From: Erythrobacter litoralis
GTDB lineage: Bacteria > Pseudomonadota > Alphaproteobacteria > Sphingomonadales > Sphingomonadaceae
Length of the DNA stretch: 64,000 bases
Direction of reading: 5' to 3'
Assembly: GCF_001719165.1 (NCBI RefSeq)
Contig: NZ_CP017057.1
Coordinates: forward strand, 1,364,001-1,428,000
Positions 1 through 9,954 of this stretch are shown here, piece by piece. How positions within the stretch are numbered: position 1 is the stretch's first letter; every line of letters begins with the position of its first letter. The notes under the pieces are model-generated. The model was not told the origin of the DNA and did not search any database. It saw only the letters and a program-made list of their open reading frames with translations. Both the position numbers and the translations under genes were made by a program.

Positions 1-360
1 GTCGGTTTCTGGAAGCACGGCCTGCATTTCTTTTCGCTGTTCGTGCCGCACGGCACGCCGCTCTGGCTGATCTGGCTGATTCCGGTGATCGAGCTCATTT
101 CCTTCCTCGTGCGCCCCTTCAGCCTCGCACTGCGACTGTTCGTGGCGATGATGGCGGGCCACGTCCTGCTCAAGGTTCTGTCCAGCTTCGTGATCGACAG
201 CGTCAATGCCGGGCCGATCTTCGGCGGATTCATCGGCATTCCGAGCTTCGTTCTGATGATCGCCATCAGCGCGCTCGAAATCCTCGTCGCGGGGATCCAG
301 GCCTATGTCTTCGCGCTGCTCACGTCGCTGTACATCAACGACGCCGAGAACCTTCACTAA
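1..360 (+). CDS. atpB: F0 ATP synthase subunit a (5'-truncated by window)
   Basis: Only the last 119 codons are present; the reading frame is open from base 1, so the start lies upstream. Subunit a forms the proton half-channels beside the c-ring. The fragment contains the diagnostic segment SLALRLFVAMMAGH, whose Arg (residue 45 of the fragment) matches the essential stator arginine of E. coli subunit a, and it ends in two hydrophobic helices. It is followed 51 bases later by atpE and then b' and b, the usual alphaproteobacterial F0 operon that is separate from the F1 genes. Confidence 0.96.
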   Translation, partial: VGFWKHGLHFFSLFVPHGTPLWLIWLIPVIELISFLVRPFSLALRLFVAMMAGHVLLKVLSSFVIDSVNAGPIFGGFIGIPSFVLMIAISALEILVAGIQAYVFALLTSLYINDAENLH

Positions 361-411
361 GTCACTCCCTTTCCCCTCCAAACAGTTTTGAATCCAAAGG
401 AGTTTTTCAAA

Positions 412-639
412 ATGGAAGCAGAAGCAGCCAAGCTCGTCGGCGCCGGCCTCGCAGCGATCGGTGCCGGTATGGCCGCGATCGGCGTGGGCAACGTCTTCGG
501 TTCGTTCCTCGAAAGCGCGCTGCGCAATCCGGGTGCGGCCGACGGTCAGCAGGGTCGTCTGTTCATCGGCTTCGCCGCGGCGGAACTTCTGGGCCTCCTG
601 GCCTTCGTCGTCGCGATGATCCTGATCTTCGTCGCCTGA
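412..639 (+). CDS. atpE: F0 ATP synthase subunit c
   Basis: A 75-residue, two-helix proteolipid that forms the rotating c-ring. The first helix is rich in Gly/Ala with the spaced glycines typical of c-subunits; the second holds the ion-binding carboxylate Glu58 in FAAAELLGLL. I chose the ATG at 412 because an AAAGGAG ribosome site (396-402) lies 9 bases before it; an in-frame TTG at 388 would add eight residues and has no such site. Family length (about 75) agrees. Confidence 0.97.
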   Translation: MEAEAAKLVGAGLAAIGAGMAAIGVGNVFGSFLESALRNPGAADGQQGRLFIGFAAAELLGLLAFVVAMILIFVA

Positions 640-712
640 CGCCTTTCGGGGGCGCGAGGCGCATCGCGCCGAGCGCCCCCTCGTATTTCCTCACGCTGAC
701 CGGGACCGGCCC

Positions 713-1207
713 ATGCCTCAGATATCCCAGCTCGCCGAATTCTACTCCAGCCAGATCCTCTGGACGCTGGTGTTCTTCAGCATCACCTTCTTCCTGATCG
801 GGCGCGGCATGGTGCCCAAGGTGATGGACACCGTGCAGCTGCGCGACCGCCAGATCGCCGACGACCTCGCCGCCGCGCAAGCTGCGCGCGATGCCGCCGA
901 CGAGCAGGAAGAGGCATGGAAGGCCCGCGAGGCCGAAAACCGCAGCCGCGCCCAGGGCCTGATCGCCGAAGCCAAGTCGAAAGCCGCTGCCGAGACCGAG
1001 GCGAAGCTCGCCAAGGCGCAGGAGCGGCTCGATGCGCGTCTTGCCGAGGCTGAAACCACGATCGAGGCTGCCCGCGCCGAGGCGCTGGCCGAACTCGAAG
1101 ACGTTGCCACCGAGGCGAGCCAGGACATCGTCGCCCGCCTCACCGGCGCGAAGGTGGACAAGCGTTCGGCCCGCTCGGCGGTGAAGAAGGCAATGACCCA
1201 TGCGTGA
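713..1207 (+). CDS. atpF': F0 ATP synthase subunit b' (peripheral stalk)
   Basis: 164 residues: a membrane helix near residues 14-34, then a long Ala/Glu/Lys-rich coiled coil that forms the peripheral stalk as a heterodimer with subunit b. Alphaproteobacteria and cyanobacteria carry two b-type genes; this is the first one, placed between atpE and atpF. Its stop overlaps the start of the next gene by 8 bases, so the two are probably translated in a coupled way. The assignment b' rather than b rests on gene order. Confidence 0.9.
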   Translation: MPQISQLAEFYSSQILWTLVFFSITFFLIGRGMVPKVMDTVQLRDRQIADDLAAAQAARDAADEQEEAWKAREAENRSRAQGLIAEAKSKAAAETEAKLAKAQERLDARLAEAETTIEAARAEALAELEDVATEASQDIVARLTGAKVDKRSARSAVKKAMTHA

Positions 1208-1727
1208 CACCCTCACGATCCTCGCCACGTCCTCCGACTATGCCGAACCGGCGGCGATGGGGCTCGATTCCTACCAGTGGGTCGGGCTTTCCATGCTGGT
1301 CCTGCTCGCCGTCTTCATCTGGAAGAAGGTTCCCGGTATCGTCACCGGCGGGCTCGATGCGCGCATCGCCGAGATCCGCCAGCAGCTGGACGAGGCCAAA
1401 TCGCTCCGCGCCGAGGCAGAGTCGCTCCGCGACGAATATGCCGCCAAGATCGCGAATGCCGAAAAGGACGCCGAGGCCATGATGGACGGCGCCCGGCGCG
1501 AGGCCGACGCGGTCCTCGCCAAGGCCGAGGAGGACGCCGCCGCCATGGTCGCCCGCCGCGAGCGGATGGCCGAAGACAAGATCGCCGCCGCCGAGCGCGA
1601 GGCGATCGAGGACGTGCGCGCCCGTGCTGTCGAAGCGGCGACCGCCGCCTCCGGCCAGCTTATCGCCGCGAGGCACGACAGCGAAGCCGACGCAAAGCTC
1701 GCCGACGAGGTAATCGGCTCGCTCTGA
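1200..1727 (+). CDS. atpF: F0 ATP synthase subunit b (peripheral stalk)
   Basis: 175 residues with one membrane helix (about 26-44, ending near the WKKVP boundary) and a long charged helix of heptad type. It is the last gene of the F0 operon; a strong hairpin terminator follows within 30 bases. The start overlaps the end of the b' gene. The first 20 residues before the helix are not conserved in composition, so an internal start at the Met of MGLDSY is possible. Confidence 0.92.
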   Translation: MRDTLTILATSSDYAEPAAMGLDSYQWVGLSMLVLLAVFIWKKVPGIVTGGLDARIAEIRQQLDEAKSLRAEAESLRDEYAAKIANAEKDAEAMMDGARREADAVLAKAEEDAAAMVARRERMAEDKIAAAEREAIEDVRARAVEAATAASGQLIAARHDSEADAKLADEVIGSL

Positions 1728-1752
1728 GCGAATAGCCGATAGGAACAAGGGA

Positions 1753-1779
1753 AGGGCGCTCCACCGGGGCGCCCTTTTT
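1753..1779 (+). terminator. Rho-independent terminator of the F0 ATP synthase operon
   Basis: A 7-bp perfect stem (AGGGCGC at 1753-1759 with GCGCCCT at 1769-1775) and a 9-base loop run into a T5 tract. It sits between the end of atpF and the convergent oxidoreductase gene that ends at 1784. On the minus strand there is no comparable T tract, so it serves mainly the plus strand. Confidence 0.85.
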
Positions 1780-1783
1780 GCAT

Positions 1784-2758
1784 TCAGGGTTCGAACACGA
1801 CCTTGCCGACGAGTTCGCGGCGGGCCATCGCCTCGAAGCCCGCGCGCCAGTCGGCCAGCGGCAGGGTGCGGTCGACCGCGGGCGAGATGCGCCCAGCCTC
1901 GGCCAGCTCGCGCACCGCCGCGTTGATCGCCCGGCCCCGTTCGGGAAAGCGCCGCGCATATTCGCCCGCGCGCAGGCCGACCACGGAAAAGCCCTTGATC
2001 AGCGGGATGTTGGTCGCGATCTCGGCGATGCGTCCTGAGGTGAATCCGACCACGACGAGCTTTCCGCCGAAGGCGACGCAGCGGGTCGATTCGTCGAACA
2101 CGTCGCCGCCCACGGGATCGATCACGATGTCCGCAAGCGCGCCCTCGGTGATCTCGCTGACGGCCTCTCGAAAGCGGCCCTCGGCGATGATGACACGGTC
2201 CGGCCTGGCCCTGGCCATGATGCCCTCGCGCTTTGCCGCCATGCCCGTTGCCGCGATCACCCGCGCGCCGAGTGCTTTCGCGAGATCGCAGGCCGCAAGC
2301 CCCACTCCGCCGCTCGCCCCGTGAACGAGCACCCACTGGCCCTCTTCCAGTCCGCACAATTCGACGAGGCCGGTATAGGCGGTAGAGTAGGCAGCCCCCA
2401 TTGCCGCGCCCTGCACGAAGGACAATCCCTCCGGTATGGGCGAGAGCCCGCGCGCGGGAATGGCGGCGATTTCGGCAAAAGCGCCGGTCTTGTTGCCGCC
2501 CATCACCCGGTCGCCGATCGCAAAGCCGCTATCGGCATCCGCCTCGATCACCTCGCCTGCGCATTCGAGCCCGCTTACGAAGGGCAATGGCGGTTTGAAC
2601 TGGTATTCGCCGCGCGTCATCAGGAGGTCGGGATAATTGAGCGAGGCCGCACGGACCCGCACCAGCACTTCGCCCGAAGCGCGTTGGGGTTCGGGCACGT
2701 CGGCCAGCGACACGCCCGACAGGTCGCCCGAAAGGCGCTCGACCAGCAGAGCCTTCAT
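1784..2758 (-). CDS. Zinc-independent MDR oxidoreductase (NADPH:quinone oxidoreductase family)
   Basis: 324 residues, the normal length for QOR-type medium-chain dehydrogenases. The N-terminal GroES-like half has the MDR pattern (SLNYPDLLMTRGEY, residues 39-52) but lacks the zinc-binding Cys cluster, and the nucleotide-binding half has HGASGGVG at 146-153, as in NADPH-dependent quinone or enoyl reductases. The substrate cannot be read from sequence. It follows gloB after a 6-base gap on the same strand, so the two are likely one transcript; a link to detoxification of reactive carbonyls is inference. Confidence 0.88.
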   Translation of the reverse strand: MKALLVERLSGDLSGVSLADVPEPQRASGEVLVRVRAASLNYPDLLMTRGEYQFKPPLPFVSGLECAGEVIEADADSGFAIGDRVMGGNKTGAFAEIAAIPARGLSPIPEGLSFVQGAAMGAAYSTAYTGLVELCGLEEGQWVLVHGASGGVGLAACDLAKALGARVIAATGMAAKREGIMARARPDRVIIAEGRFREAVSEITEGALADIVIDPVGGDVFDESTRCVAFGGKLVVVGFTSGRIAEIATNIPLIKGFSVVGLRAGEYARRFPERGRAINAAVRELAEAGRISPAVDRTLPLADWRAGFEAMARRELVGKVVFEP

Positions 2759-2764
2759 GAGGGG

Positions 2765-3520
2765 CTAGAACGCGTCCTTGGCGGCCCTGAGCGCCGCGAA
2801 GGTTTCATGCGGCGCATTCCCGCCCCAGCGTGCGGCGAGGGCCGGGTCGTCCGCGCGCAGGAAGGGGTTGGTCTCGAGCTCGCGCTCCAGCACCGTCGGC
2901 ACGGTCGGCTCGCTGCGCGCGCGCTTGGCTTCGATCTCCCTGGCATAGGCCTTGAGCGCCTCGTTCTCGGGATCGGCATGGAGCGCGAATTTTGCGTTCG
3001 CCGCGGTGTATTCGTGCGCACAGTAAAGCGTCGTGCGCGTCGGCAGGCGGCGGATCCGGTCGAGGCTGGTCCAGAACTGCTCGGGCTGGCCCTCGAACAT
3101 CCGCCCGCAGCCGAGCGCGAAGACCGAATCGCCGACAAAGGCGAGGCCTTCCTCGGGGATGTGATAGGCGATGTGGCCATTGGTGTGGCCGGACACGTCG
3201 ATCACGCTTGCGATATGCTCGCCCAGGCTCACGGTATCGCCATGCTCCACGACCTCGTCGATGGCCGAGAGCCGCTCGACCTCCTTGGGAGCGATCACTT
3301 TCGCGCCGGTCGCCGCGACGATTTCGGCGTTGCCGCCGGCGTGGTCGGGGTGCCAGTGGGTGTTCCAGATATGGGTGATGGTCCACCCCTTCGCCTTGGC
3401 CTGCCTTAGATATTCCTTTGCATCGGGGGTATCGATCGCGGCGGTTTCTCCGGTCACCGAATTGTGCAGCAGGAAGCCGTAATTGTCGGAGAGGCAGGGG
3501 AATTGGTGGACTTGCAGCAT
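2765..3520 (-). CDS. gloB: Hydroxyacylglutathione hydrolase (glyoxalase II)
   Basis: 251 residues of the metallo-beta-lactamase fold. The binuclear metal motif THWHPDH is at 54-60 (H55, H57, D59, H60), with later ligands in GHTNGHI and the C-terminal helical domain that ends in a short form typical of proteobacterial GloB. It hydrolyses S-lactoylglutathione to lactate and glutathione in the methylglyoxal pathway. It is upstream of the MDR gene in a two-gene unit. The rpsA terminator lies just in front of it, so it needs its own promoter in the 33-base gap or depends on read-through. Confidence 0.94.
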   Translation of the reverse strand: MLQVHQFPCLSDNYGFLLHNSVTGETAAIDTPDAKEYLRQAKAKGWTITHIWNTHWHPDHAGGNAEIVAATGAKVIAPKEVERLSAIDEVVEHGDTVSLGEHIASVIDVSGHTNGHIAYHIPEEGLAFVGDSVFALGCGRMFEGQPEQFWTSLDRIRRLPTRTTLYCAHEYTAANAKFALHADPENEALKAYAREIEAKRARSEPTVPTVLERELETNPFLRADDPALAARWGGNAPHETFAALRAAKDAF

Positions 3521-3553
3521 GTCGCGCAGTCTACGCGCTCATGCGCGCATAGA

Positions 3554-3588
3554 AAAGGCCCGCCTGCCGATGGGGCAGGCGGGCCTTT
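3554..3588 (-). terminator. Strong hairpin terminator after rpsA
   Basis: A perfect 15-bp stem (3554-3568 with 3574-3588) around a 5-base loop. Read on the minus strand it ends in TTTTC and closes the rpsA transcript about 115 bases beyond the stop codon. The A/T-rich feet make it potentially bidirectional. It separates rpsA from gloB. Confidence 0.88.
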
Positions 3589-3670
3589 CTCATGTCCCGG
3601 GTCGCGATCGACACCGCAGGTGTCGCAAGGCCGCCCGGCCGCCGGAGCGAAGCACGGGAACTGCGCCGAG

Positions 3671-3696
3671 GAGGCGCGCCCGGATGGGCGCGCCTC
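3671..3696 (-). other. GC hairpin directly after the rpsA stop
   Basis: A perfect 11-bp inverted repeat (3671-3681 with 3686-3696) with a 4-base loop begins 6 bases past the rpsA stop codon. There is no T tract, so it is not a standard terminator by itself; it could protect the mRNA 3' end or act before the true terminator at 3554-3588. Confidence 0.6.
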
Positions 3697-3702
3697 ACAC
3701 GA

Positions 3703-5406
<1,704 letters not shown>

Positions 5407-5707
5407 AAGGTTGTTACTTCCTAAGGTTCGTTTTGCTACCGGCCACCGGTTTTTCCGGGGTCTTTCTCCGTCTCCATCGCACCATTGCGGTGGCTGACGG
5501 GGCAAGAGGCCGTTCGTCTTCGCAGCGCCGGATGCGCATGCGAAGGTCCGCAGGCCATCTTTCATGACGGCTCGGGACGGCGGCGCGCGTAGGCCAAAGT
5601 GGTCCGAAAGGCAAGGCGAATCGCGCGCCGGCAGCCCGCCGGTAATCGGTTTGTAAGCCATTGAGGCTAGCCTCCCGTGCATCGAAATGGCCAATCGGGG
5701 ACCGACC
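5407..5707. promoter_or_regulatory. Divergent intergenic region between rpsA and a lipoprotein gene
   Basis: About 300 bases without a supported gene. It must hold the rpsA promoter/leader (minus strand) and the promoter of the lipoprotein gene (plus strand). I see no clear sigma-70 boxes. A perfect 12-bp palindrome, GAGGCTAGCCTC, is at 5663-5674, 34 bases before the lipoprotein start; it could be an operator, but one site alone is weak evidence. Confidence 0.45.
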
Positions 5708-6316
5708 ATGACGAGGATTTGCGCAGGCTCGCACAGTGCGAAGGGATGGACGCGAGCGCTTGCGATGCCGCTCGCGCTGCTGGCGGTCGCGGCCTGTTCG
5801 GGTGAGGCGGAGCAGAACGTCTACGAGATCAAGCTTGCTGATGCGAAGGCGAAAATCGGGCGGACCCAGTCGCAATACGACACCGGTTCGGGACTGCGCA
5901 CCATGCGTCCCGCCGGCACCCTCGCGGGCGGCGTACGCGTCAGCCTCGCGAATTCGGGCGCGTTCGGTTCGGCATGCACGGTTCGGTTCGAGGCCGTGGA
6001 CGACCGCCGGACGCGCGTCATTCCGGACTGCGGATCCACGGGGGCGGCCACGACCGATATGCTCGCCGAGTTCTTCGAGCTCGAGGTCGCGGCGCATGTC
6101 CGCAAGATCCTGACCGGGGAGCCGATCGACGGCGAGGCGCTCGGCAAGAGGATGGCGGTGGTCATGGCCAAGAACATGCCGGCCATGCAGAAGGAAGGCT
6201 TCAGGCCCGATTCCGACTGGGTCGAACAGCAGCGATCGGCGGCGATCCAGCGGGTCGAAAACCAGCAGGATGGCTGGGGCGACGATGCCTCCGCCATGGA
6301 CGGCTGGAACGATTGA
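5708..6316 (+). CDS. Putative lipoprotein of unknown function
   Basis: 202 residues. A basic n-region, a hydrophobic stretch and a lipobox ending at Cys30 (LAVAAC) indicate export and lipidation. The mature part has two further cysteines (in SACTVRF and IPDCGS) that may form a disulfide, and a charged C-terminus with Asp/Trp-rich tail. No family recognised. ATG 5708 was preferred over ATG 5687 because a GGGG tract lies 8 bases in front of it. It is on the opposite strand to rpsA and cmk, and interrupts that conserved pair. Confidence 0.75.
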   Translation: MTRICAGSHSAKGWTRALAMPLALLAVAACSGEAEQNVYEIKLADAKAKIGRTQSQYDTGSGLRTMRPAGTLAGGVRVSLANSGAFGSACTVRFEAVDDRRTRVIPDCGSTGAATTDMLAEFFELEVAAHVRKILTGEPIDGEALGKRMAVVMAKNMPAMQKEGFRPDSDWVEQQRSAAIQRVENQQDGWGDDASAMDGWND

Positions 6317-6346
6317 GCTGGCCAAGGTCGAGCTGGCCAGGGGAGC

Positions 6347-6982
6347 CTAGCCCCGCAGTTTCTCCTCGACCGCCTCGAGCACCGTCTCGAAGGCCTCCTC
6401 CTTGCCAAAGCGGGTCGTGTCGATGACCATCGCATCGGGCGCGGCCTTGAGCGGCGCGTCCGCGCGGTTGATGTCGCGCGCGTCGCGCCGCACGATGTCC
6501 TTCTCGATCTCGGCCAGCGGAATCTCGTCCTCCCGGCCGATATGCGCGCTCGTCATCTCGAGCCAGCGGCGCCGCGCGCGCTCCTGCACGCTGGCGGTGA
6601 TGAACAGCTTCACGTCGGCATCGGGCGCGATCACCGTGCCGATATCCCGCCCGTCCAGCACCGCGCCGCCGGGCTGTTCGGCAAAGGCGCGCTGGCGCTC
6701 GAACAAGGCTGCGCGCACCGCAGGATGGACCGAAACCCGGCTGGCGAGGCCGCCGACTTCCTCGCTGCGCAGGATCGGATCCGCCAGCAGCGCGTCCGGA
6801 AAGGCGCAGGCTGAAAGTGCGTCCGCCTCACGGTCGGGATCGCCGCCGCCAAGTGCGACCTGCTGCCCGACCGCGCGGTAGAGCAGGCCGGTGTCGAGAT
6901 GCGGCACGCCGAAATGCGCGGCGAGCTGCTTTGCGATGGTCCCCTTGCCCGAAGCAGTCGGTCCGTCGACGGCAATGATCAT
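6347..6982 (-). CDS. cmk: Cytidylate kinase
   Basis: 211 residues. It starts MIIAVDGPTASGKGT, with the P-loop at 7-14, and has the CMP-kinase signature LDGRDIGTVIAPDA for CMP binding. It phosphorylates CMP/dCMP with ATP. Its ATG overlaps the stop of the preceding small membrane gene by 4 bases (ATGA), so cmk is the last gene of the aroA-initiated series here, although rpsA, its usual next neighbour, lies beyond an opposite-strand gene. Confidence 0.95.
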   Translation of the reverse strand: MIIAVDGPTASGKGTIAKQLAAHFGVPHLDTGLLYRAVGQQVALGGGDPDREADALSACAFPDALLADPILRSEEVGGLASRVSVHPAVRAALFERQRAFAEQPGGAVLDGRDIGTVIAPDADVKLFITASVQERARRRWLEMTSAHIGREDEIPLAEIEKDIVRRDARDINRADAPLKAAPDAMVIDTTRFGKEEAFETVLEAVEEKLRG

Positions 6983-7221
6983 CGGAAAGTGTCCCTGATA
7001 GTCCGCGGCGTGAGCGCGCGCTTTTCGCGCCTGCGCCAGCGGAAATGGAGAAAGACGAGAGCCGCGAGCGCGGCGAGGAGGTTGAAGGCAAGGTCGATCC
7101 CGCCCGGATCGCCCCCGGTGCGCAGCACCGACACCGCTATGGCCGTGCCGATCAGAAGGAGCGCCGCGACGAGCCGGCGGGCCAGCGGCGTGCGTCCGAG
7201 CAGGAGCAGCGTGCGCTTCAC
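6979..7221 (-). CDS. Small membrane protein, unknown function
   Basis: 80 residues with two predicted membrane helices (about 18-34 and 43-60) and strongly basic ends (HFRWRRREKR). No family recognised. It overlaps the gene before it by 4 bases and cmk after it by 4 bases, so it is firmly part of the aroA-cmk transcript. The strict ATGA junctions argue that it is a real gene in spite of its size. Confidence 0.7.
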   Translation of the reverse strand: MKRTLLLLGRTPLARRLVAALLLIGTAIAVSVLRTGGDPGGIDLAFNLLAALAALVFLHFRWRRREKRALTPRTIRDTFR

Positions 7222-7508
7222 CTCTCCTCTACCTCGACCGGTTCGCCCGTTCCATCGGTGCGGCGCGCCTGCACCGCCTTGATCAGCCCGGTGATCGCGA
7301 TCGCCGCCCAGAAGCCTTCGAGCACGAGGCTTGGCCAGTTGGTGTGCACGACGAGACTGACGGTGAGCAGCGCCGCCCCGGTGAGATTGGTGCCATGAAG
7401 GAGGAACGGATTGGCCCGCTCGGCCAGCGTCAGATAGGCATAGGCGCCGATGATGCAGGCCGTCCCGAAAAAGCCCATCAGCGAATAGATGTCGAGCGGA
7501 GTGGTCAT
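7218..7508 (-). CDS. CBU_0592-like small membrane protein
   Basis: 96 residues with three hydrophobic segments; the pattern MGFFGTACIIGAYAYL and the spacing of helices resemble the CBU_0592 family of uncharacterised membrane proteins. The start at ATG 7508 was chosen because the upstream open extension is rich in Arg/Ser and looks like a shadow of the DUF411 gene. It follows the DUF411 gene by 16 bases and overlaps the next gene by 4. Confidence 0.75.
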   Translation of the reverse strand: MTTPLDIYSLMGFFGTACIIGAYAYLTLAERANPFLLHGTNLTGAALLTVSLVVHTNWPSLVLEGFWAAIAITGLIKAVQARRTDGTGEPVEVEER

Positions 7509-7524
7509 CGGCTGTGAGCTCTCC

Positions 7525-7968
7525 TCAGCCGTAGCGCGCGAAAACGAAGCGGCTGCCGTCTGCGCGGAAGGCGATGACTTCGTAGGGCTGCACCCGATTG
7601 CCCATCTCCATCCCCGGAGAGCCGATCGGCATGCCCGGAACGGCAAGGCCGACCACGCCCTCGGGGCGCTCTTCGAGAAGGCGCTCGATCTCGGCGGCGG
7701 GGACGTGGCCTTCGATCACATAGCCGCCGACCGTCAGCGTGTGGCAGCTCCACAGGTCCTGCGGGACGCCGTGTTCGGCCTTCACCAAAGCCATGTCCGG
7801 GGTGATCGTTTCGGCTACAGCGACCTCGTTTTCGGAACGGACGTGCTCGGCCCATTTGCCGCAGCAACCGCAATTGGGGTCGCGGAACATCTCGTAGGTC
7901 GCGGCCTGCACCGCCGAGGAACAGGCGGCGAGCGCGAGCAGGGCGGAAGCGAGAAGGGGGTGTTTCAT
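7525..7968 (-). CDS. DUF411 family exported metal-binding protein
   Basis: 147 residues. A signal sequence with a possible lipobox (LALAAC, Cys16) is followed by the CGCCGKW motif at 33-39 and the PGMPIGSPGME segment that define DUF411 proteins, which are often encoded with copper resistance genes. Cys and Met clusters suggest periplasmic copper binding, but this is family-based inference; no copper genes are next to it. It lies between aroA and cmk on the same strand. Confidence 0.88.
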   Translation of the reverse strand: MKHPLLASALLALAACSSAVQAATYEMFRDPNCGCCGKWAEHVRSENEVAVAETITPDMALVKAEHGVPQDLWSCHTLTVGGYVIEGHVPAAEIERLLEERPEGVVGLAVPGMPIGSPGMEMGNRVQPYEVIAFRADGSRFVFARYG

Positions 7969-8003
7969 CCAGGTTCTCCGATTGGGCAGGGCGAAGATGG
8001 GGG

Positions 8004-9326
8004 TCAGGACATTGCCTGTTCAAGCAGTGTCGCGAAACCGGGAAAGCTCGTCGCGATCGGCGCGACGTCATCGACCGCGACGCCGCTGCGGCTCGAAAGC
8101 CCCGCCACGGCCATGCTCATGGCGATGCGGTGGTCGAGCCGTGTCGCGATCTCGGCGCCCTCGGGCGTGCCGGCAAGCGGCTCGCCGCCGGTGCCCTGGA
8201 TGACGAGCCCGTCCCCGCGCTCATCCACCCGCGCGCCGGCGAGCGTCAGCGCGGCGGCCATGGTCGCAAGACGGTCGCTCTCCTTGACGCGCAATTCCTC
8301 CAGCCCACTGGTGGTCGTGGTTCCCTCAGCCAGCGCGGCGGCGACGAAAAGGATCGGGAATTCGTCGATCATGGCAGGCGCAAGGGCAGGGTCGATCGCC
8401 GCGCCCTTGAGCGCCGCGTGGCGCACGCGCAGGTCCGCGACCGGTTCGCCGCCTACCTCCCGGCGGCTCTCCTCGGCAATGTCCGCGCCCATGCTGCGCA
8501 GCGCCTCGATCAGGCCGGCGCGGGTGGGATTGATGCCGACATTTTCGACCACAAGGTCGCTTCCCGGAACGAGCGTTGCTGCGACGATGAAGAAGGCGGC
8601 GGACGACGGATCGCCCGGCACGGTCACGTCGAGCGGGGTCAGTTCCGCCTCGCCATGCACGCCGACCACCCGCTCTCCGTCCTCCTCGCCGATCTCGAGC
8701 CGCGCGCCAAAGCCTTCCAGCATCCGTTCGGTGTGATCGCGCGTCGGCACAGGCTCGATCACGCGGGTTATGCCGGGCGTATTGAGCCCTGCGAGAAGCA
8801 CGGCGCTTTTCACCTGCGCGCTCGCGACCGGCAGGCGGTAGGCGATCGGCACGGCGGGGAGGGCGCCGCGCACCATCAGCGGCAGCGTGCCGCCGGGCGA
8901 TGCCGTTATGTTCGCGCCCATCTGCGCCAGCGGCGTGATGACCCGCTCCATCGGCCGGCGCGAAAGACTGGCGTCTCCGGCAAAGGTCGCGGTGATGCCA
9001 TGGCTCGCGACGAGGCCCATCAGGAGCCGCGTCGAGGTCCCCGAATTGCCCATGTCTAGCGCCTGCGCGGGTTCCAGCAGGCTGCCGAGCCCCGCGCCCT
9101 CGACGATCCAGGTCCCGCCCTCGCAGCGTTCGACATGTGCGCCGAAAGCCCGCATCGCCGCCGCCGTGGCGAGCACATCCTCGCCTTCGAGCAGGCCCGC
9201 GATCGTGCTGCGCCCGACCGCGAGCCCGGCGAACATCAGCGCGCGGTGGCTGATCGACTTGTCGCCGGGCACGGCGATCCTGCCGGTGAGCGGCGCGATC
9301 GCGGGAAGGAAGGTGTGGGCGGGCAT
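8004..9326 (-). CDS. aroA: 3-phosphoshikimate 1-carboxyvinyltransferase (EPSP synthase)
   Basis: 440 residues. The N-terminal PGDKSISHRALM and the later NSGTSTRLLMGL and ESDRLATMAAAL blocks are hallmarks of AroA; these bind shikimate-3-phosphate and PEP. It makes EPSP in the chorismate pathway in the cytoplasm. The start at ATG 9326 (MPAHTFLPA) fits the family; the frame stays open far upstream but that part has no similarity. It heads the minus-strand series aroA-DUF411-CBU_0592-small membrane-cmk. Confidence 0.96.
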   Translation of the reverse strand: MPAHTFLPAIAPLTGRIAVPGDKSISHRALMFAGLAVGRSTIAGLLEGEDVLATAAAMRAFGAHVERCEGGTWIVEGAGLGSLLEPAQALDMGNSGTSTRLLMGLVASHGITATFAGDASLSRRPMERVITPLAQMGANITASPGGTLPLMVRGALPAVPIAYRLPVASAQVKSAVLLAGLNTPGITRVIEPVPTRDHTERMLEGFGARLEIGEEDGERVVGVHGEAELTPLDVTVPGDPSSAAFFIVAATLVPGSDLVVENVGINPTRAGLIEALRSMGADIAEESRREVGGEPVADLRVRHAALKGAAIDPALAPAMIDEFPILFVAAALAEGTTTTSGLEELRVKESDRLATMAAALTLAGARVDERGDGLVIQGTGGEPLAGTPEGAEIATRLDHRIAMSMAVAGLSSRSGVAVDDVAPIATSFPGFATLLEQAMS

Positions 9327-9536
9327 CGTCTGCGTGGGGCTCCTTGGCGCGCGCGGGGCGGATCTTGGTTGCGGCGGTGCTTTGACAGCGCCTCCCCCTT
9401 CTGGCAAGGCGCGCCGCCACGTGCAGGCCCGTGCTTGATTCAGGCAGGGGGCGCGCCCACTTTCCACGACTGACTTGACGGATACAACGGCACTCGCAAG
9501 GACATCGGGCGAGGCCAATTCGAGGACTATAAGAGC

Positions 9537-9872
9537 ATGGCTAAGCCGGAATGGGGTACCAAGCGTACCTGCCCCAAATGCGGGGAACGCTTCTATGACC
9601 TGGGTAAGGAAGACCCTGTGACCTGCATCGAATGCGGCGAGCAGTGGACGCCGGAGCCGGTTCTGAAGTCGAAGCAGCCGATCCCCTTCGAGGAAACCGA
9701 GAAGAAAGAAAAGGATACCGAATCCGATTCCGATCTGTCCGGCGATGACGATCTCGAGGACATCGACATCGACGACGATGACGATTCGCCCGACAACGAT
9801 GTCGATCTCGGCGGCGACGACGATCTCGGCGTGTCCAAGGGCAAGGGCGACGACGAGGAAGAGGACAGCTGA
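9537..9872 (+). CDS. FYDLN-acid (TIGR02300) family protein
   Basis: 111 residues. The N-terminus MAKPEWGTKRTCPKCGERFYDLGK with two CxxC pairs (CPKC at 13-16, CIEC at 31-34) is a zinc ribbon with the FYDLN signature, and the C-terminal half is almost all Asp/Glu/Ser. This family is widespread in Alphaproteobacteria and has no known role. It is divergent from aroA (210-base gap) and precedes tRNA-Ala. A CGAGGA ribosome site lies 10 bases before the ATG. Confidence 0.92.
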   Translation: MAKPEWGTKRTCPKCGERFYDLGKEDPVTCIECGEQWTPEPVLKSKQPIPFEETEKKEKDTESDSDLSGDDDLEDIDIDDDDDSPDNDVDLGGDDDLGVSKGKGDDEEEDS

Positions 9873-9954
9873 TCGGGCCGCCCATCCGCATCGCGCGGGG
9901 GCGGGATCGGCGGGCGGCGGGCTTGATCGGAGCCGCCGCCTCCCCAAATACCTC

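Noticed and set aside
5407..5709. Upstream extension of rpsA by 101 codons
   Set aside because: No S1 similarity in the extension, and the ATG at 5406 has a proper ribosome site and the family N-terminus.
9528..9533. TATAAG before the FYDLN-acid gene
   Set aside because: It is 3 bases in front of the start codon; a transcript from it would begin inside the gene.
9327..9947. Upstream extension of aroA and overlap with the FYDLN-acid gene
   Set aside because: The extension is antisense to a well-supported gene and has biased composition; AroA similarity begins at 9326.
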